A stretch of DNA of 64,000 nucleotides from Lichenostomus cassidix (Eukaryota > Chordata > Aves > Passeriformes > Meliphagidae), in contig CM039185.1 of NCBI GenBank assembly GCA_008360975.2, positions 2,480,001-2,544,000 of the forward strand, in the 5' to 3' direction. Shown here in pieces: positions 9,189-21,859 of this stretch. Within the stretch, counting starts at the first letter, position 1; the number at the start of each line of letters is the position of its first letter. The translations under genes were made by a program, and so were the position numbers. A model generated the notes under the pieces. That model saw nothing but the letters and a program-made list of their open reading frames with translations, did not search any database and was not told where the DNA came from.

Positions 9189-12100
9189 GTGAGCGCGGCG
9201 GGTCGGGTCGGGCCGGGCCGGGCGGAGGCCGCGCGGGGCCGGGCAGCTTGGGCTGGGGAGGAGCCGCGGCGGGCCGGGGAGACGGAGTGGGATCGTCGCC
9301 CGTGGCTCACTCCATCGCTCCCTCCTCCAGGGAGCCGCAGCCCGCCGAGCCTCTCTTGGCCGGCTGCTGGTGCCGGCTCGCCCGCTTGGCGCGGCCGCCG
9401 GAGGGATGCGCAGCGGGCGCTGCCCGTGGGGTCCCGGTGCGGCCGGGCTGTCCCCGCCGGGCCCGGGGGTCGAGCCCGAGGCCAGCGGGTCGCGCTCCCG
9501 TGCCGCGTGTGCCGGCTGGAACGCCCGGGCCGGCGGCGCGGCCATGTCTGGTGACGCGGGGCCCGAGGGCAGGGCAGGGCAGCGCCCGCCCCGCGCCCCA
9601 GGGCGGGTAGGGCTGCCGGGGGCTCCCTGCCCACCCCCGCCTCGGGGCTGCTGGGGACTGACAGCGCCTTGGCGGGTCTTAAAACCCCTCACTGACTTGT
9701 ATGGTCCCTGATGGGAGGCTTTTGCTCACCTCCGCCCTGCGGGCGGCTCGGAGCTTGCGTGCCACATCATCAGCACAAAGAGCGTGCACTACAATGGAGT
9801 GTAAAGCCCTTAAGAAAGGAGGCTGTACTTTATGCTCAGGCAGATGGGCAGGCCCGGCAGCAGCTGAGGCTTGTTACCGCTGTCTGGATATCGTAGCTTG
9901 CAGGCAGGATGGGGCAGGGAGCTCTTCTGAGGCTCTGAGTGGAAACAGCTGTGAGCACCATGTTCCACAATGCATCTCAGGTGTTGAACACGTCCCTCCC
10001 ACTGGTCACGTTTGCAGCTGTGCTTGTTCAGCGCTTGGAAGGTGATAGTGCAAGGTATTAAATATAGCATACAACAAAAGACAAACTTCGGTAGCATCCA
10101 TCTGTTTATTAAAAACTACTGGTTTGCAAGAGCCACCAGCAAAGAGGTGTGAAATCAAGCTTAGCAATAGAGTGATCAGGTTCTGAATAAAACCCTCTCT
10201 TCCTGCAGCACAGTGGCTAACACCTACAATAAATCATTGCAGAGACACTGTTCTTTGCTGTGTCCATCTGTATAGTCCACATTTTGCTGAAGAGGAAACC
10301 ATATAGTTTTGATATCTGGGCAAATACTATCAATATAATTACTGTACTTGGGGGTTTTATTATTATTATTATTTTGTTGCAAATGCATTTAATAGGTTCC
10401 TGGTTATAGGGAGCTTATCCAGAAAGCAGCAGCTGCGATTTTAACTTGTAGGACTTTTTTTAGAGTTACATCAGCTTCATTGCATGAGACTTTGGAAAGA
10501 GGAAGTCTAGAACAGGACTTGCAAACAATGAATTACTCAGAGCAGCTGCAGCAATTGCAGACAGTATTTTATTCTGAGTGTGATGTTGCCCTGGCAGTGG
10601 GGATGGAACTGTCACTTCCAAGCTGCCTTCCCAACCAGTGAGGAAAATTGAGCAGCAGCCTGCTCAGAAACGTAGGCTTTATAGGTAAGGACAGTAGGGA
10701 GACATTATTTTTGTGTTCTGTCGCAGGAATTCAGCTGCATCTCATGAAAGAAGTGACCTCAGACTGGCCTAATTTAGTGCCTGTCATTCAGAACAATGCT
10801 GAAAGGGGAAGAGGATTTTTTAGGCACTGTTCATTAACCTTTCCCTGGGCAGTGGCAGTCTGCCCTAAGACTACTCTGTGGCCACTGTAGCATTCAAACC
10901 AGGTGCTAAAAGAAACTCCTTTTCCTTATCATATTTGTGAACTGGCAGCAATATGGCTCAGAGCAGCTAGTGGTCAATAAATCTGATTTAAGCTGATAGA
11001 GGGTTATATTCACATACAGTGCTTGGGAAGAGGAAGAAGCTGTGTCATTTCCAGGCAATTAGAGCCCTGTCACTTAATCTTTCTGGATTAAAAAAGAAGA
11101 GGTAACTCCCTAACTCAAGGAGAAAATTTAGATTACCTAATGCTGCAGAGGATGGATGTTTCAAATACAGCCATGTCTGAAAAGGGCAGACATTAAAAGG
11201 CAAGCTACTGGGGGTGAAAAGTGGAACAAAAGTAGGGGTAAAAGCAGTCAATTTGGGACTCTTACTGTAAGTGAGGAAAGGATAAACACTGAGATAAAAA
11301 ATCTGAGTGCACTGCAAAGTAGAGTCAGGTATGCCTACATGGAGCTAAGGGTGGTCGGGCCAGGTGCAGAAGAAAAACCTCAGGGTTTTTTCATCCAAAA
11401 CACGAGCTGCTCAGAGAAGTGGAAAGCTTGGTCCTTGCTCCTGAGAGCATTCAGAGAAAGAAATCTGGGCCTTTTGATTGTAATAACTGTCCAACTGTAA
11501 AGAAAAACCCACCTTCATGTGGCTGGTCATGGTGTCCCATGGGATTCAGAGTTGGCTGTCTAGGCCAGGGATATCCTTCTGGTAGACTAAAATGACACTT
11601 TTGCTTCCTCAAAATTAACAAGAACTTGGTCTGTGTGCCAGAGTCGGGGAGATGGATAGATCACCTCAATTTAACTGTGCCTGGTTTCCCTCATTTTCCC
11701 TCAGGCTTGTCACTTTTCTGTCTAGCAAATGCTTAATGGGGGCAGGTGCCTTTTATACTGAGTTGGATATGAACCTCAAGTGCTCTAATGGGATGTGAAC
11801 TGATGTACTGAACATTCTGGAACAAACAGTTACAGTCTCTTTACAAGGAGGGAATGATCTCAAAGCAATTTCTGGCCTCACAGATGTGAACCAGGGACCT
11901 GGAAGCTGAAAGGAGTAGTGCAGTGATGTGTTTTATGTAGAAGCAAATTCATTATCTCAGGTTGGCAGTGTCATTTTAACTCCTGATTTAACAACACACA
12001 CAATTTAAATCCAGATACTTAAAGGTTCTTATGTCTGTGGGTGTTCTGCTAAGGCTTCTTATTCCCTAGGGAGCAGTGTGATAACAGAAATGCAGATGGC

Positions 12101-15100
12101 CAAGTGGATGGATGTGCAGTCCTGGCTGCTGCACAGAGCAGGGAGATTCAGGAATGTGTAACTCACCTGTGCTGAGCAAAGACAGCTGCTGCAGGCAGGG
12201 AGAGTGGGATCGCTCTACAGGCCAGCCCCAGCATGGAAAAAATTCAGGACTGCAGTCCATTAAATACTGAAGTGCTGCAGGTAGAACGTGGACCTGGTTC
12301 CAGCTACATCATCTCCCTGAATGCCAACAGCTCATCCAGTGCCTTCAGGTTTCATATAAAGGCCTTTTACAGATCCTTTGTAGGGAAGGGACTTTTTTCC
12401 AGCCTGGCCCTCACAGTAACCTGGGTGTCTCTCAAGAAGTTCTGTGAGGTAATGAGAGAAACAGGAATAACTGAAGCCCCATCACCTGCAGACCTGTCAG
12501 CATTTGTCACTAGCACCAAATGCTAAAGCAGGAAGAGGCCCTGCAGCTACTTTATATTACAATTCATTCCCAAAAAGCCATTTCTTCTCGCCTCCTAAGA
12601 CAGACACTGCCATACATCAGCCACGCTCCCCTGCCTTCAGAAACAAAGTGAAACTCATTTATGTTGTGTAACACAATGTTCCTGCTAGAAGTTAGGTTTT
12701 AATGCCTCATATTTTTAGATGTTGTCTTGTTACTTGATTAAGCATCTGAAACAGTTTCTAGTCTGACATGAATCGTTACTTTATGTATTTCTATCTGGTA
12801 TTTAAAGAGAACAGTTACAGTGTTTTCATGTAAGCAGGTTTTTTTTCCTTTTTGCTCCCTGGCAATTCTTACAGGATGTGGGGCTTGAAATGTGGTCACA
12901 GCTTTCCAGGTGACTCTGTACATGAGGTCTGACATTTTCTGTATTACTGCTATTTTTATACACTGTGGTTTTCTGTTGCCCTCCCCCTCTCAAAAACCAG
13001 GTATGACCAATTAAGGGTGTTCAGTGAACTGTGCATAGAAACATCTGTGCCTCTGCAAGGAGAGAGTAGTTGGTTTAAAGCCTCAATCTGTATTAATAGC
13101 TCAGAATATTCACTCTAAACGTGTATCACTGTGCAGTTGAATCTGGTTGGTCTTGACGCTGTTGGGTTTGTCTTACACCCCTTTGTGAAATTCAGCTAAA
13201 TTTTCTGAAACAGCAGTCTGGAAGAACCTAGATATGCCACTTTGGTACTCCCCTGTTAAAAAATACTTAGATACACCATAGATGGAAGTAGGAATCTTTC
13301 CTAAAGTCTTAATAAAATCGGGTCATATAATCTGGGGATTTGAGGTTGGGTGTTTTTACAGTTTTGGGGTCTTTTTGAGCATTGCCTGTCTGAGTTAAAA
13401 TACCAGAAAGTTAATAATATTTTGTCATTACCAGAAAGAAGGGGAAAAAAAAAGGCAAACAGTATTTTTAACAGGGCATTATTAGCACAAGGAAAGAAAC
13501 TAGATTAAGCTGATGCTCTTTTAAAATCTCTTTTTTTGAGTGGGAGTAAGTGACTGGTTCCCGGGCAAGGAGCAGGCAAACCTCTTGACTTTCATTCATA
13601 TAAGCATGAGGTGTCTCAGAATCTTGGGGATTAAATACAAAATGGTTTTTAAGGAGATCTACAGAACATCAGGGTTTGAAAACATGAGAGGCATTAATAG
13701 AACATTTCATTTAAAAGTACCTCTTACCACATTGGTGCTGTGTCTGAGTGTTTTCAAGGCTACTGTCCTGTGAGTGTTGCCTCCTTGATTGGAAATGTGT
13801 CATATTCTGGTATAGAGAGAGTTGGTCTTGTCATGGGAAGCAAGATGTTAAAGCTGCTTCTAAAATTCAGTCTTTTAACCTTTCCTTTTGCCTTCTGAGG
13901 GAGCCAAAAGCCACTCAGGCACACGAGCAAAAGGTTGCCCAAACTAAGAGGCAGAGAGGTGTTTTCATGGGAATGCTCATAAATCCCTGCTCAGTTTAAC
14001 CTCACATTCACTGATCTAGTCCCACTGAATGAGTTCCAGATAAGATAGGATTTATCTCCTGTTTATCAGGTGTGTTGTCAGCCTCGGGGTTAAGGATCTG
14101 CACTGTCATTGTCCCATGGTTTCTGACTGACTGGAGGACAGGCAAGCAAAGCTCCCTTGCTCAGAGCTGCAGGGAATGCACCAGGCTGGTGCATATCTGA
14201 GCTCGGGAGGTGTTTTGGAGCTGAGCTGGAACAGCAGTGCCACGGGAAACCTATAGAACATCATCTTTTTGTGTTTACTTGCTACTGGTACAGAGCAGCA
14301 GCACTGCCAGGAGTCAGAGCCAAACCCCTGTGTTGGGTCACTGCATCCCAGTCTCTGCCACCAACCAGGAAACCCACGGTGCAGAACCTCTGGGATAAAT
14401 TTAGCATAAGATGGGAGACTTTTCTCTGAACTTGTATACAGTATAGTATTAATATTGTATTTAAGCAATGTTCTTGAAGTTATTCCCCAATTTAAAACAT
14501 AAATTATTACCTTTTTCAGGAAATCCAGTAGAGGAGACTTCGTATTTTCTGCTGATCGTCTGGTAGGTGAAGAATTTCTTCTGCTTGATATTGTACTTTG
14601 CAACTCTTCCATAAAATGGGTCTTTCAGAACAGGAGAATGGTGGTGTGGGAGCAACTTTTCTACCCAAAGGAAATTGCTGTGTGACAGCAACTTTCTGAA
14701 TAGGGACTTCTGTTCACTGATTCATCTCAACGGGTTCCAGAAACCATGTTGTTACCAGACACAGCTACTTGAGGACACAGACCTGTAGTAATAAGAGAAT
14801 ACTGTTCAAAAACAGATGCACAGAGGCTGGAGATAATTGAGTTTTATTTTGAAACAGCACTTTTGATCTTGTGAACAGAGCAGTACGATTTCTTACAGCC
14901 TGGATGTTAACAATTGCTTGCATGCAGAAGTGGCCTCCTGGCACTTCTTGTGTGTTAGATTAGTAGCTCTGGGTGCATCCACGTGGAGAGTTTGTCTTTA
15001 GCCATATGGTAGTTACTGGCAGGGACAAAGCAGTTTGAAGTTTTCACATGTTTTACTAAGTCAGAACAAAGACTGTAGGGAGTGCAGCCTTTATCTCATT

Positions 15101-18100
15101 TAAATTACAAGTTTAAAGAAAACCCCAGCTCTTGCTACCTCACACATGCTTGTGTCCACAAGGGTGTTTGCTTTTTGCAAATCCACTTTCATTAACAGAG
15201 GGAAATGTTTTTCCCCTTCCAGCAGAGTCCAGAGACCATTCACAGTTCCAGCCACAGCAGGCAGGTTTCCTGTGATGAGCCCAGTCTTAATCCAGGCCTG
15301 ATCCAGGCTTGCTCAGGGTTTAGATGTGACCACAATGTAAGATTGTGACTGCAGTACCTTTTATCTTCATGGCTTTCCCCTTTCCCCACTGCCTTCCCCT
15401 TCTTGAGGATGTTTCCTGCATTCCAGTACATTATTGTCAGTAATTAGCGTGAAGGACCTTTTCCATGTACCTTCTCACCTTTCTTGGGTGTCCTGCCCTG
15501 TTCTGAGGCAAACATAGATTTTTTTCCCTCCCTCATTGCTGGAAACTGCAGCTTCCAGGCAGTAAATTCAGGTCATTGCACCAGTGTCCTCTATGGGCTG
15601 CCCAGCAGAGCTGGAGAGCCTCTGTGTGCTGGTCCTGCAGCTCTTTGCCACAGAACCTGCAGCTCTGTTTTCCATTTTGTAGGAGGAATTTTGCAGAAAA
15701 GAATATGTAGGACTCTCATTTTCTGAATATTTTTCCTAGGTGTGACAAAGAACAGTTATAATTTCACGTGGGACGTGGTCTCTACTAAACTTGGCAAGAT
15801 GCAAACTGTTATGACTTGATGTGGTTTCCACCCAGTGAGCAAACAGAGTTTAGTGGCAAGAAGCAATAAATGAAAAGTGTGGGATTAAAGGGGAAGAAAA
15901 TACACCTTGTTGCAGTTAGAAAATGAGAACGAATTGAAGCTTGCTGCTACCTTGGCAGCTGTTAGGGACAGTGTATCCTGAGGTCACCAGAGGGAGAGGT
16001 CTTGAGATATTTTAAAGGTGATGGATTTCTGGTGGTACAGCTTTTTCTTCCAGCAGTTTGTTTCACACATAAGGGGATGACACAAAGGAGATGTTCAAAG
16101 CTACTTGTGAGAAAAAGGAATTAACAGGTGGTGGAGGTTGTCAGGGAGTGTCTGAAAGCCACTGCCAGGGCTGGCATCCTGAAGCTGGGGTTAAAGTCAA
16201 GGATGAAGGATAAAGACAAACCTGTGTGGTGTTTATGAAGGAGGAGGAGCAGCTGAGGGAAGCAGCCCTCTGGCATGGGAAACAATCAGTCCTTCTGGCA
16301 GGTGGAGCTCAGGGCAGAGAGCTGCTCTGGGGGGCAGGAGGCTCCCACTGATCCCAGCACCCACACTCTGGGTGCACTGAACTGGTGTCACTCAGCTCAC
16401 AGATGCTGGTGCTTTGCAGCAGAAAACACATTCTGGAGGGTGACTGGAGGCCTGAGGTGGAGCAGTGAATTAATTTTTCAGCTCTACCAGCAGCTCCCTG
16501 TGTAGCACTGACCAGGTCATTTCACCTTTCTGCCCACCTGCCTCTTTCAGGTTATTCAAAAGCACTTTGAAATGCTAAGCTGCAAAGAGCTGTACAGATA
16601 CAGAGTATATTCTGCCTCCCCTTCAGCTTCCAAGAAAAGCCACACATGATGGGTTAGAGGATTTTCTGGTCAGACTGTTCTGTGGGACCAAAGCTTTACT
16701 TCCTGTTTCATGTGAGGCTGTAATATCGGTTTTATCTTCTAAGCAACCACCTCTCTGGGAGAGGAGCAGATGGTTCCTGGGGCAGAAGAGAAAAGAGGTG
16801 GAAATTAATCCCTGAGTGCAGAGGTTGCAGAAAGCACAGGGCAAAAATAAATATTTTATTAACACTGACAAATTTACAAAGATTCTTTCCAGCCTCTGTG
16901 TAAAACACTGATAAGTGTAGGAAGATCACAGAGATTATTTGACCATAAGACCTTCACTGGATTACTCTAAACTTCTGGGAGATTATGTGGAGCAATTCTA
17001 ACCCTGACAGCACTACAGCAGGATGAAAAAAACCTTTTCTTCCAAACCTGACAAATAGGTTGGCTTTTTTTTGGTGAATTAAGTTCAAAAACATAAAATA
17101 AAATTGGGTATAAAGGTCCCAGAAACTGACCACGACCTCTGAGTACAGCTGCCACAAACCCAACTCTAGGAAGAAGAGGCTGTACTAAAATGACTAAAAA
17201 TACCTTCAGAGATGGATTATAAATGTAAGGTACCATTTCTAGCAGACACTGCCAGGAACTGGGGCAGAATAGAAGAACAGGAAAAACCTTCCAGGCTGCC
17301 TGTTTCTGGAATAAGAACTGCCTGAGGTGAGCAGTACACCTGCTCCATCCCAGGAGCATTGCCTCACTTCTGCCATCCCACAGTGAATTTTGAATAATCA
17401 GTGATTTTTTTGTTTGTTTGGTTGGTTGGTTTTTGTTTTTTGTTTTAAGCTCTTGCTTGGCAGTAGCTTTCCTTGGGCAGTTCTGGCCTGTGAATCTTTG
17501 GCTCATGAACAGAGAGAACTTTCACATCTTTAATACCCAGAGCATCCTTCAGGACAATCTTTCTGTGTGCAGATGGAATGTTTTGTACTTTGCAGGGCAG
17601 CACCAGGGCAGGGCTGGGGGGTTGTGCCCTCTGGAGGCTCAAAGGATGGGGGGCTCACAAGCTGCACCTCCAGCTGGACCATCAAAAAGTGCAGGGATTG
17701 GCAGAGCATCATCCCATGGAAACCAGAGCTGGCAGGTGCCTGGAGATAGAAGTGATAAAGAGAGTCCTAGACCTGCTGACTTGTCTTTGGGCACTTGGTG
17801 CTGTGTTTGCACTGCTGCAGCTTCTGTGGCTGCTCTGGCAGCCCAGCTGCAGTTTAGTCCTAGAAACAGGGATGTGAAAACAGACCTCAGAGCATGGCTG
17901 ATGGGGAACTGAGGGGGCAACTTTCCCTTTCCCTCACCAGTGTTTCTGTCAGCAAATGAAGTTGCATTGGTGCCTCACTCAGCTGTTGAGAAAAATTTGT
18001 CTGTGGTGCCTCTGCCTGCCAGATGTAAATAAAGTCAGTTTTATGATTGCTTATGAAGCTCCCTCTTCTCTCAGTTTTGTTCTGCAATGCCTTTGTTTAA

Positions 18101-21100
18101 TTTGTGGGCAAAACATAGACCACCCCCAAAAGGTCTCTAAATTCAGTCCCTAACTGCTATCAAAGAGACCCTTTTAGACCCTTTAGGGCTGTTAGCTGCT
18201 TTGTAGTGCAGCTACTGCCATGTAGTGCCTTATCTCCAAGGATAACAATCCCTTTAAGCTGAGCCATCTCTTTGTTCCACAGATCAGACTCGTGGTTGAA
18301 GAGGGACTGAATCAACTGCCCTACACAGAATGCACTGTGACCACTCCAACAGGTATGTGGGGAATCAGCCCTGTCCTGGCTAGGACTGGGAGTGGAACTG
18401 ATATAAAAATATACAGAACTATTACAAGAGTCACAGAATATGCTGAGGTGGAAGGAACTCAGAGGATTGAGGCCCATTCCTGCTCCTCACAGAACTGCCT
18501 AAAACTGAACCCTGCAACATCCAGATGGTCCTTGAACTCTGACAGACTCAGGGCCCTGACCAGTTCCCTGGGGAGCCTGAAAGAGTTTACCATGCAGGGC
18601 AGAGCACAGTGAGGGTCCCTGCTGGTTTAAAAAGGTACAAGGTACATAACACAACTGAGCAAAACATACAGTCAACACTGTCATTTCACTAAGGTTTAAA
18701 TTGGTCCTGCAAAACGGTGGTGAAAATATACCAGTGCATGTGAGCAATCTATTCATCTGCCCACACCACAGCCTTGAGTTCAGACTCAAACTCAAGACAT
18801 TTCACTGCCCATTAAGGAAAAAGCGCTTGGCATGAGCAGTTTTGCCTTGCCAGCCTAAATCTGGCCCTGCAGCTGGGGCCAGCTGGGAGTGAGGAGGAGC
18901 AGGAAATGAAAAGTGGATGTGCTGGCACTAGAGAAAACCATTGCAGGAGCAGTGGTTCCTCCTGTGAGCTGCAAAGATCAGGAAGGTTAGGTGCAGTACT
19001 CAGAGGCAGCTGCTGAGTGCACCAGCAGCTTAGTGGGAACCAGCTGAGCCTTGTTCCCCCTGAGAGCTCCACTGGCATTTTTGCAGGGTGACAGTCACAC
19101 CCTCTCCAGGAAATCATTGGTTTGTCTTTACTTACACTTAGAGAAAAGATGGACTGCAAACCCTCAGCTGTGAAAGCAGAGTTCAGGCAGCCACCCAGGA
19201 GGCACCAGCACTTACCTGTGCTCCTTTTTACATTACACAGCAGCTGCTTCACCTCTTGAGCATTGGTGCCACATCTCTTCCCATCAGTCAGTGACAGATC
19301 CATGACCATCTCCTCCCTGTTCAGAGAGGGCAGAAGGGAGCAGCCACTGCCACTGACCCCTGGTTTCTTTCCTTACAGGACACAAGTATGAAGGAGTCAG
19401 ATTTGAAAAGGGAAACTGCGGGGTCAGCATCATGAGAAGTGGTAGGTGCTGCTGGCTGCTGAAGGAGCACACATTAAATGCTTTGGAAACCTATAAGCAA
19501 CTCCCTTTCAAAAATGTGAAGCAACAGGTTTACCCAAACCTGCCAGTTGTTACTTCTTAGGTATCCTTGAATACAGAATGTCCAGGAATATCTCCCATTA
19601 ACATTTTAGGAGACAAATGGCTGGAGCAGATCTCCTGTGGCCTCTTCCCTGGCAGCTGTTCCCTGTCAGGGGCCAAGTGCCTCCCCTGGTTCCCACTTGT
19701 GCCCAGAGCCAGGGCCTCACCCCAGCCATGCTCTGTGGTGGCAGAGAGTCCCTGTTATTGCCCAGTGCTGTGCAAACCCTTGGATCTGTGCTGTCACATC
19801 CAGTGACCCCACAGCTCTGCCCTACTCTCTGTCACCAGGATGATCCCAAACCCCACCTACCCATTCTGGTGTTTCCAGCTCTCTCCTGTGAGAGCTGAGC
19901 ACAGCTGGGTGGGAACACCAAACCCAGGGGCTTGGAACACTGAGGAGACTCTGTTTGCTGGAAACAGAGGGAAAAGGGAAAGAGCTTCAAGTGTTTTAAT
20001 GCTCAGAACTGTTCACCAGCACAGGGCTGGGACTGTCCCATCTGGGGACTGTTCCTTTTGGGACTGTCCTATTTGGGGACTGTCCCTTTCAGTGCACTCT
20101 CTTGCCCCTGAGCCCCTTCTCAGCACCTACCCTTTGCTGCTGTGTTTGTGCTCCTTGGAGGAGAGGCCATGGAGCAAGGCCTGCGGGATTGCTGCAGATC
20201 CATTCGCATCGGGAAAATCCTCATCCAGAGCGACGAGGAGACCCAGCGAGCCAAAGTCTACTACGCCAAGTTCCCCCCAGACATCTACAGGAGGAAAGTG
20301 CTGCTCATGTATCCAATCCTGAGTGAGTGTTTGCCACCAGCACGGACAGCCAGACTGCTCTGGACACTGAGAGCCTGCATTGAAGGGAAAATTTCCAAAT
20401 TTCAGGGGCTTTGATTGGGTTTTCTGCTTGGTTTAGGTGACAGAGGAGGGAATTTATCAGGCTGTGCCAGGACACAGGTGACAGGAGGGAATTTATCAGG
20501 CTGTGCCAGGACACACATTACTCAGCTGCACCAGCGGGAATGCAGAGCAAATTGTTTGGGCATGGCTGTGTTTGGGAGAAAGGCTGAAGATTAAGACTTA
20601 ATATCAATTGAATTATATGAATTCTGCCACAGGAAAAGACTCAAACAACGTTTTTCTAACTCTATTATAAGACATTTCTGGATTAATATTATAAGAAGTT
20701 TGTTAAGATGAGGTAACTTTTCCAGTCTAAGTTCTGCCATTAGGAGATCGACATTTTCAACAATGAAAACGTGCAGAGATGATGGCTTTCCAGTGGGGAA
20801 AGGGCAGAATGACCCTTCAGTCACACCAGTGTCACTGCTGGTATTCTCAGACAGCTTAGGACAAGTTCATCAACCAGGGAAAAACCCCTAAACCCTGTCT
20901 CCCTTTTTGCCCTCTCAGGTACTGGGAACACTGTCATCGAGGCTGTCAAAGTGCTCGTGGAACATGGGGTCCAACCCAGTGTCATCATCCTGCTCAGCCT
21001 CTTCTCCACACCTCATGGTGAGTCGAGGGGGCATGAGGGGCACCAGCGTGAGCACAGGTGTGTCTGCTGGGGAGGGTGACATCAGTCACACATGGGACAG

Positions 21101-21859
21101 GTGCGCCTCTACCATGGCAGCAGCACTTTGCTCTGAGCAGGTTTGGGGTTTTTGGCTGAATTGTCAAAGTGAGTGAACAGCACCGTGTTTGGTGTGGGCA
21201 GTGAGGAGGGGACTGAATGGCAAAACTGCAAATGGGGCAGTTTTCCTAAAAGCAGGAGTTTGCAGCACTGCTCATGGAGCAATGCCAGGCCAGCTGCTGT
21301 TCTGGAGCACAGAATGTGGGAGTTGGTTCAGCACCACAACAACATCAGGAGTGGGAGCTGAATGGAGCTACAGAACTGGCCTGTTTGCAGATTAAAGGTA
21401 AAAGGGGATCTGAATAAGAAACATTGCTTCTCCAGAGTAGGAAACCAAGTCTTGTGTTTTTTAAAAAGTGGCCATGGCAGAAATCACTATCAAGAAACTC
21501 AGCTGAACTGCAGAGCAGCCTGTAACCACTTTAACTGGGAGTATGTGTGTATGGGAAAGGAAAATCCAAAGAAAACCCCAAAAAAGCAATCCCCTAAAGT
21601 CAGGAACTTTTCCTCCTATGTGGTTAGGTAAGGCAGGAACAGGCAGTGGAGACAGAAGCAGAGAGCCTTACTTACCTTAGGAATGTTGCTGATGACGATT
21701 TGACATCTGCTGAAGCACTGTAGTCATTACTGCCTTTGCTATCTCTCCAAAGGTGCCAAATCCATCATCCAGGAATTCCCAGAAATCACCATTTTAACTA
21801 CAGAAGTGCATCCTGTTGCACCAACACACTTTGGACAGAAGTATTTTGGGACAGACTGA
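8893..21859 (+). CDS. UPRT: UPRT, uracil phosphoribosyltransferase homolog (7 coding exons)
   Basis: Joining 8893-9188, 14520-14562, 18283-18352, 19379-19441, 20161-20322, 20919-21017 and 21753-21859 gives exactly 840 nt: 279 residues plus TGA. All six introns obey GT/AG and all phases agree. The first ~80 residues are low-complexity and variable (Ala, Pro, poly-Ser). From QLKLLPMNDQ onward the protein follows the vertebrate family almost residue for residue; human UPRT is 309 residues. The domain is a type I phosphoribosyltransferase fold with YPILSTGNT (208-216) at the PRPP-loop position and PTHFGQKYFGTD as C-terminus. Active enzymes make UMP from uracil and PRPP. Vertebrate homologs have a shortened uracil-binding region and no activity was found for the human protein, so catalysis is doubtful. 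Met4 (8902) aligns with MPCHNQ of human and is an alternative start. Divergent from ABCB7, convergent with ZDHHC15. Confidence 0.96.
9040..9060 (+). repeat. (AGC)7 coding repeat in UPRT exon 1
   Basis: Seven identical AGC codons encode Ser7 in the disordered N-terminal region. Pure codon runs such as this are prone to slippage length change. The human protein also has a Ser/Gly-rich stretch near here but no identical run. Confidence 0.85.
9189..14519 (+). other. UPRT: UPRT intron 1
   Basis: A 5.3 kb intron between donor GTGAGC and acceptor TTTTTCAG. The first 450 bases belong to the CpG island. It contains an ATT microsatellite (10357-10374) and no coding exon or RNA gene I can recognise. 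Confidence 0.8.
10357..10374. repeat. (ATT)n microsatellite
   Basis: About six TTA/ATT triplets in a row within UPRT intron 1. Simple repeat only. Confidence 0.75.
14520..14562 (+). CDS. UPRT: UPRT coding exon 2 (residues 99-113)
   Basis: A 43-base exon between TTTTTCAG and GTAGGT. It completes Lys99 and encodes KSSRGDFVFSADRL, against TASRGDFMFSADRL in human from memory. It ends in phase 0. Confidence 0.93.
14563..18282 (+). other. UPRT: UPRT intron 2
   Basis: A 3.7 kb intron (GTAGGT ... TTCCACAG). A T-rich simple stretch lies near 17404-17447. Short open frames on both strands show no homology that I recognise. Confidence 0.75.
18283..18352 (+). CDS. UPRT: UPRT coding exon 3 (residues 114-136)
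   Basis: A 70-base exon between TTCCACAG and GTATGT, encoding IRLVVEEGLNQLPYTEC and then TVTTPT. It ends in phase 1. Only Thr for Lys in PYKEC and Thr for Met in CMVTT differ from my memory of human. Confidence 0.94.
18429..18612 (-). mobile_element. CR1 retrotransposon fragment in UPRT intron 3
   Basis: The plus strand reads TCACAGAATATGCTGAGGTG GAAGGAACTC and later TTCCCTGGGGAGCCTG. These are landmarks of the complement of the avian CR1 3' end, so the element points to the minus strand. The fragment is diverged and truncated. Confidence 0.7.
19379..19441 (+). CDS. UPRT: UPRT coding exon 4 (residues 137-157)
   Basis: A 63-base exon between CCTTACAG and GTAGGT. It encodes HKYEGVRFEKGNCGVSIMRS after a split Gly. 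It begins and ends in phase 1, so skipping it would keep the frame. Confidence 0.95.
20029..20090. repeat. Short tandem array in UPRT intron 4
   Basis: Four imperfect copies of a 15-17 base unit, GGGGACTGTCCCTTTT, end about 70 bases before the exon 5 acceptor. No evident function. Confidence 0.7.
20161..20322 (+). CDS. UPRT: UPRT coding exon 5 (residues 158-211)
   Basis: The longest internal exon (162 bases), between TTGGAG and GTGAGT. It begins EAMEQGLRDCCRSIRIGK and ends LLMYPIL, just inside the PRPP-loop region. The acceptor CTCCTTGGAG has G at -3 instead of the usual pyrimidine, but the downstream codons fix the junction. Confidence 0.95.
   Translation, partial: ERPWSKACGIAADPFASGKSSSRATRRPSEPKSTTPSSPQTSTGGKCCSCIQS
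20436..20515. repeat. Two-copy tandem duplication in UPRT intron 5
   Basis: A 39-41 base block beginning GGTGACAG and ending GCCAGGACACA occurs twice in direct succession, differing by a small indel. A recent local duplication with no visible role. Confidence 0.85.
20919..21017 (+). CDS. UPRT: UPRT coding exon 6 (residues 212-244)
   Basis: A 99-base exon between CCTCTCAG and GTGAGT. It encodes STGNTVIEAVKVLVEHGVQP and then SVIILLSLFSTPH, the core strand and loop of the phosphoribosyltransferase fold. Symmetric in phase 1. Confidence 0.95.
21018..21752 (+). other. UPRT: UPRT intron 6
   Basis: A 735-base intron (GTGAGT ... CTCCAAAG). Nothing beyond ordinary intronic sequence is seen. Confidence 0.75.
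21753..21859 (+). CDS. UPRT: UPRT terminal coding exon 7 (residues 245-279)
   Basis: Encodes AKSIIQEFPEITILTTEVHP and then VAPTHFGQKYFGTD before TGA. The C-terminus equals my recollection of human UPRT, including the shortened uracil-binding segment. Confidence 0.96.

Larger units (their letters stand above)
8695..9640. promoter_or_regulatory. UPRT: CpG island and promoter of UPRT
   Basis: A dense CpG island begins abruptly at the end of the duplicated segment, covers UPRT exon 1 and runs about 450 bases into intron 1. It contains GC boxes (for example CCCGCCCCCGC near 8773) and a CCAAT box, and no TATA box that I can see. ATG triplets at 8753 and 8826 lie upstream in other frames. Depending on the transcription start they could be upstream initiation codons. 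Confidence 0.8.

Noticed and set aside
9153..9692. Open frames of 150-180 codons on the minus strand in the UPRT CpG island
   Set aside because: They are antisense shadows in Arg/Pro/Ala-rich GC sequence with no family resemblance or splice context.
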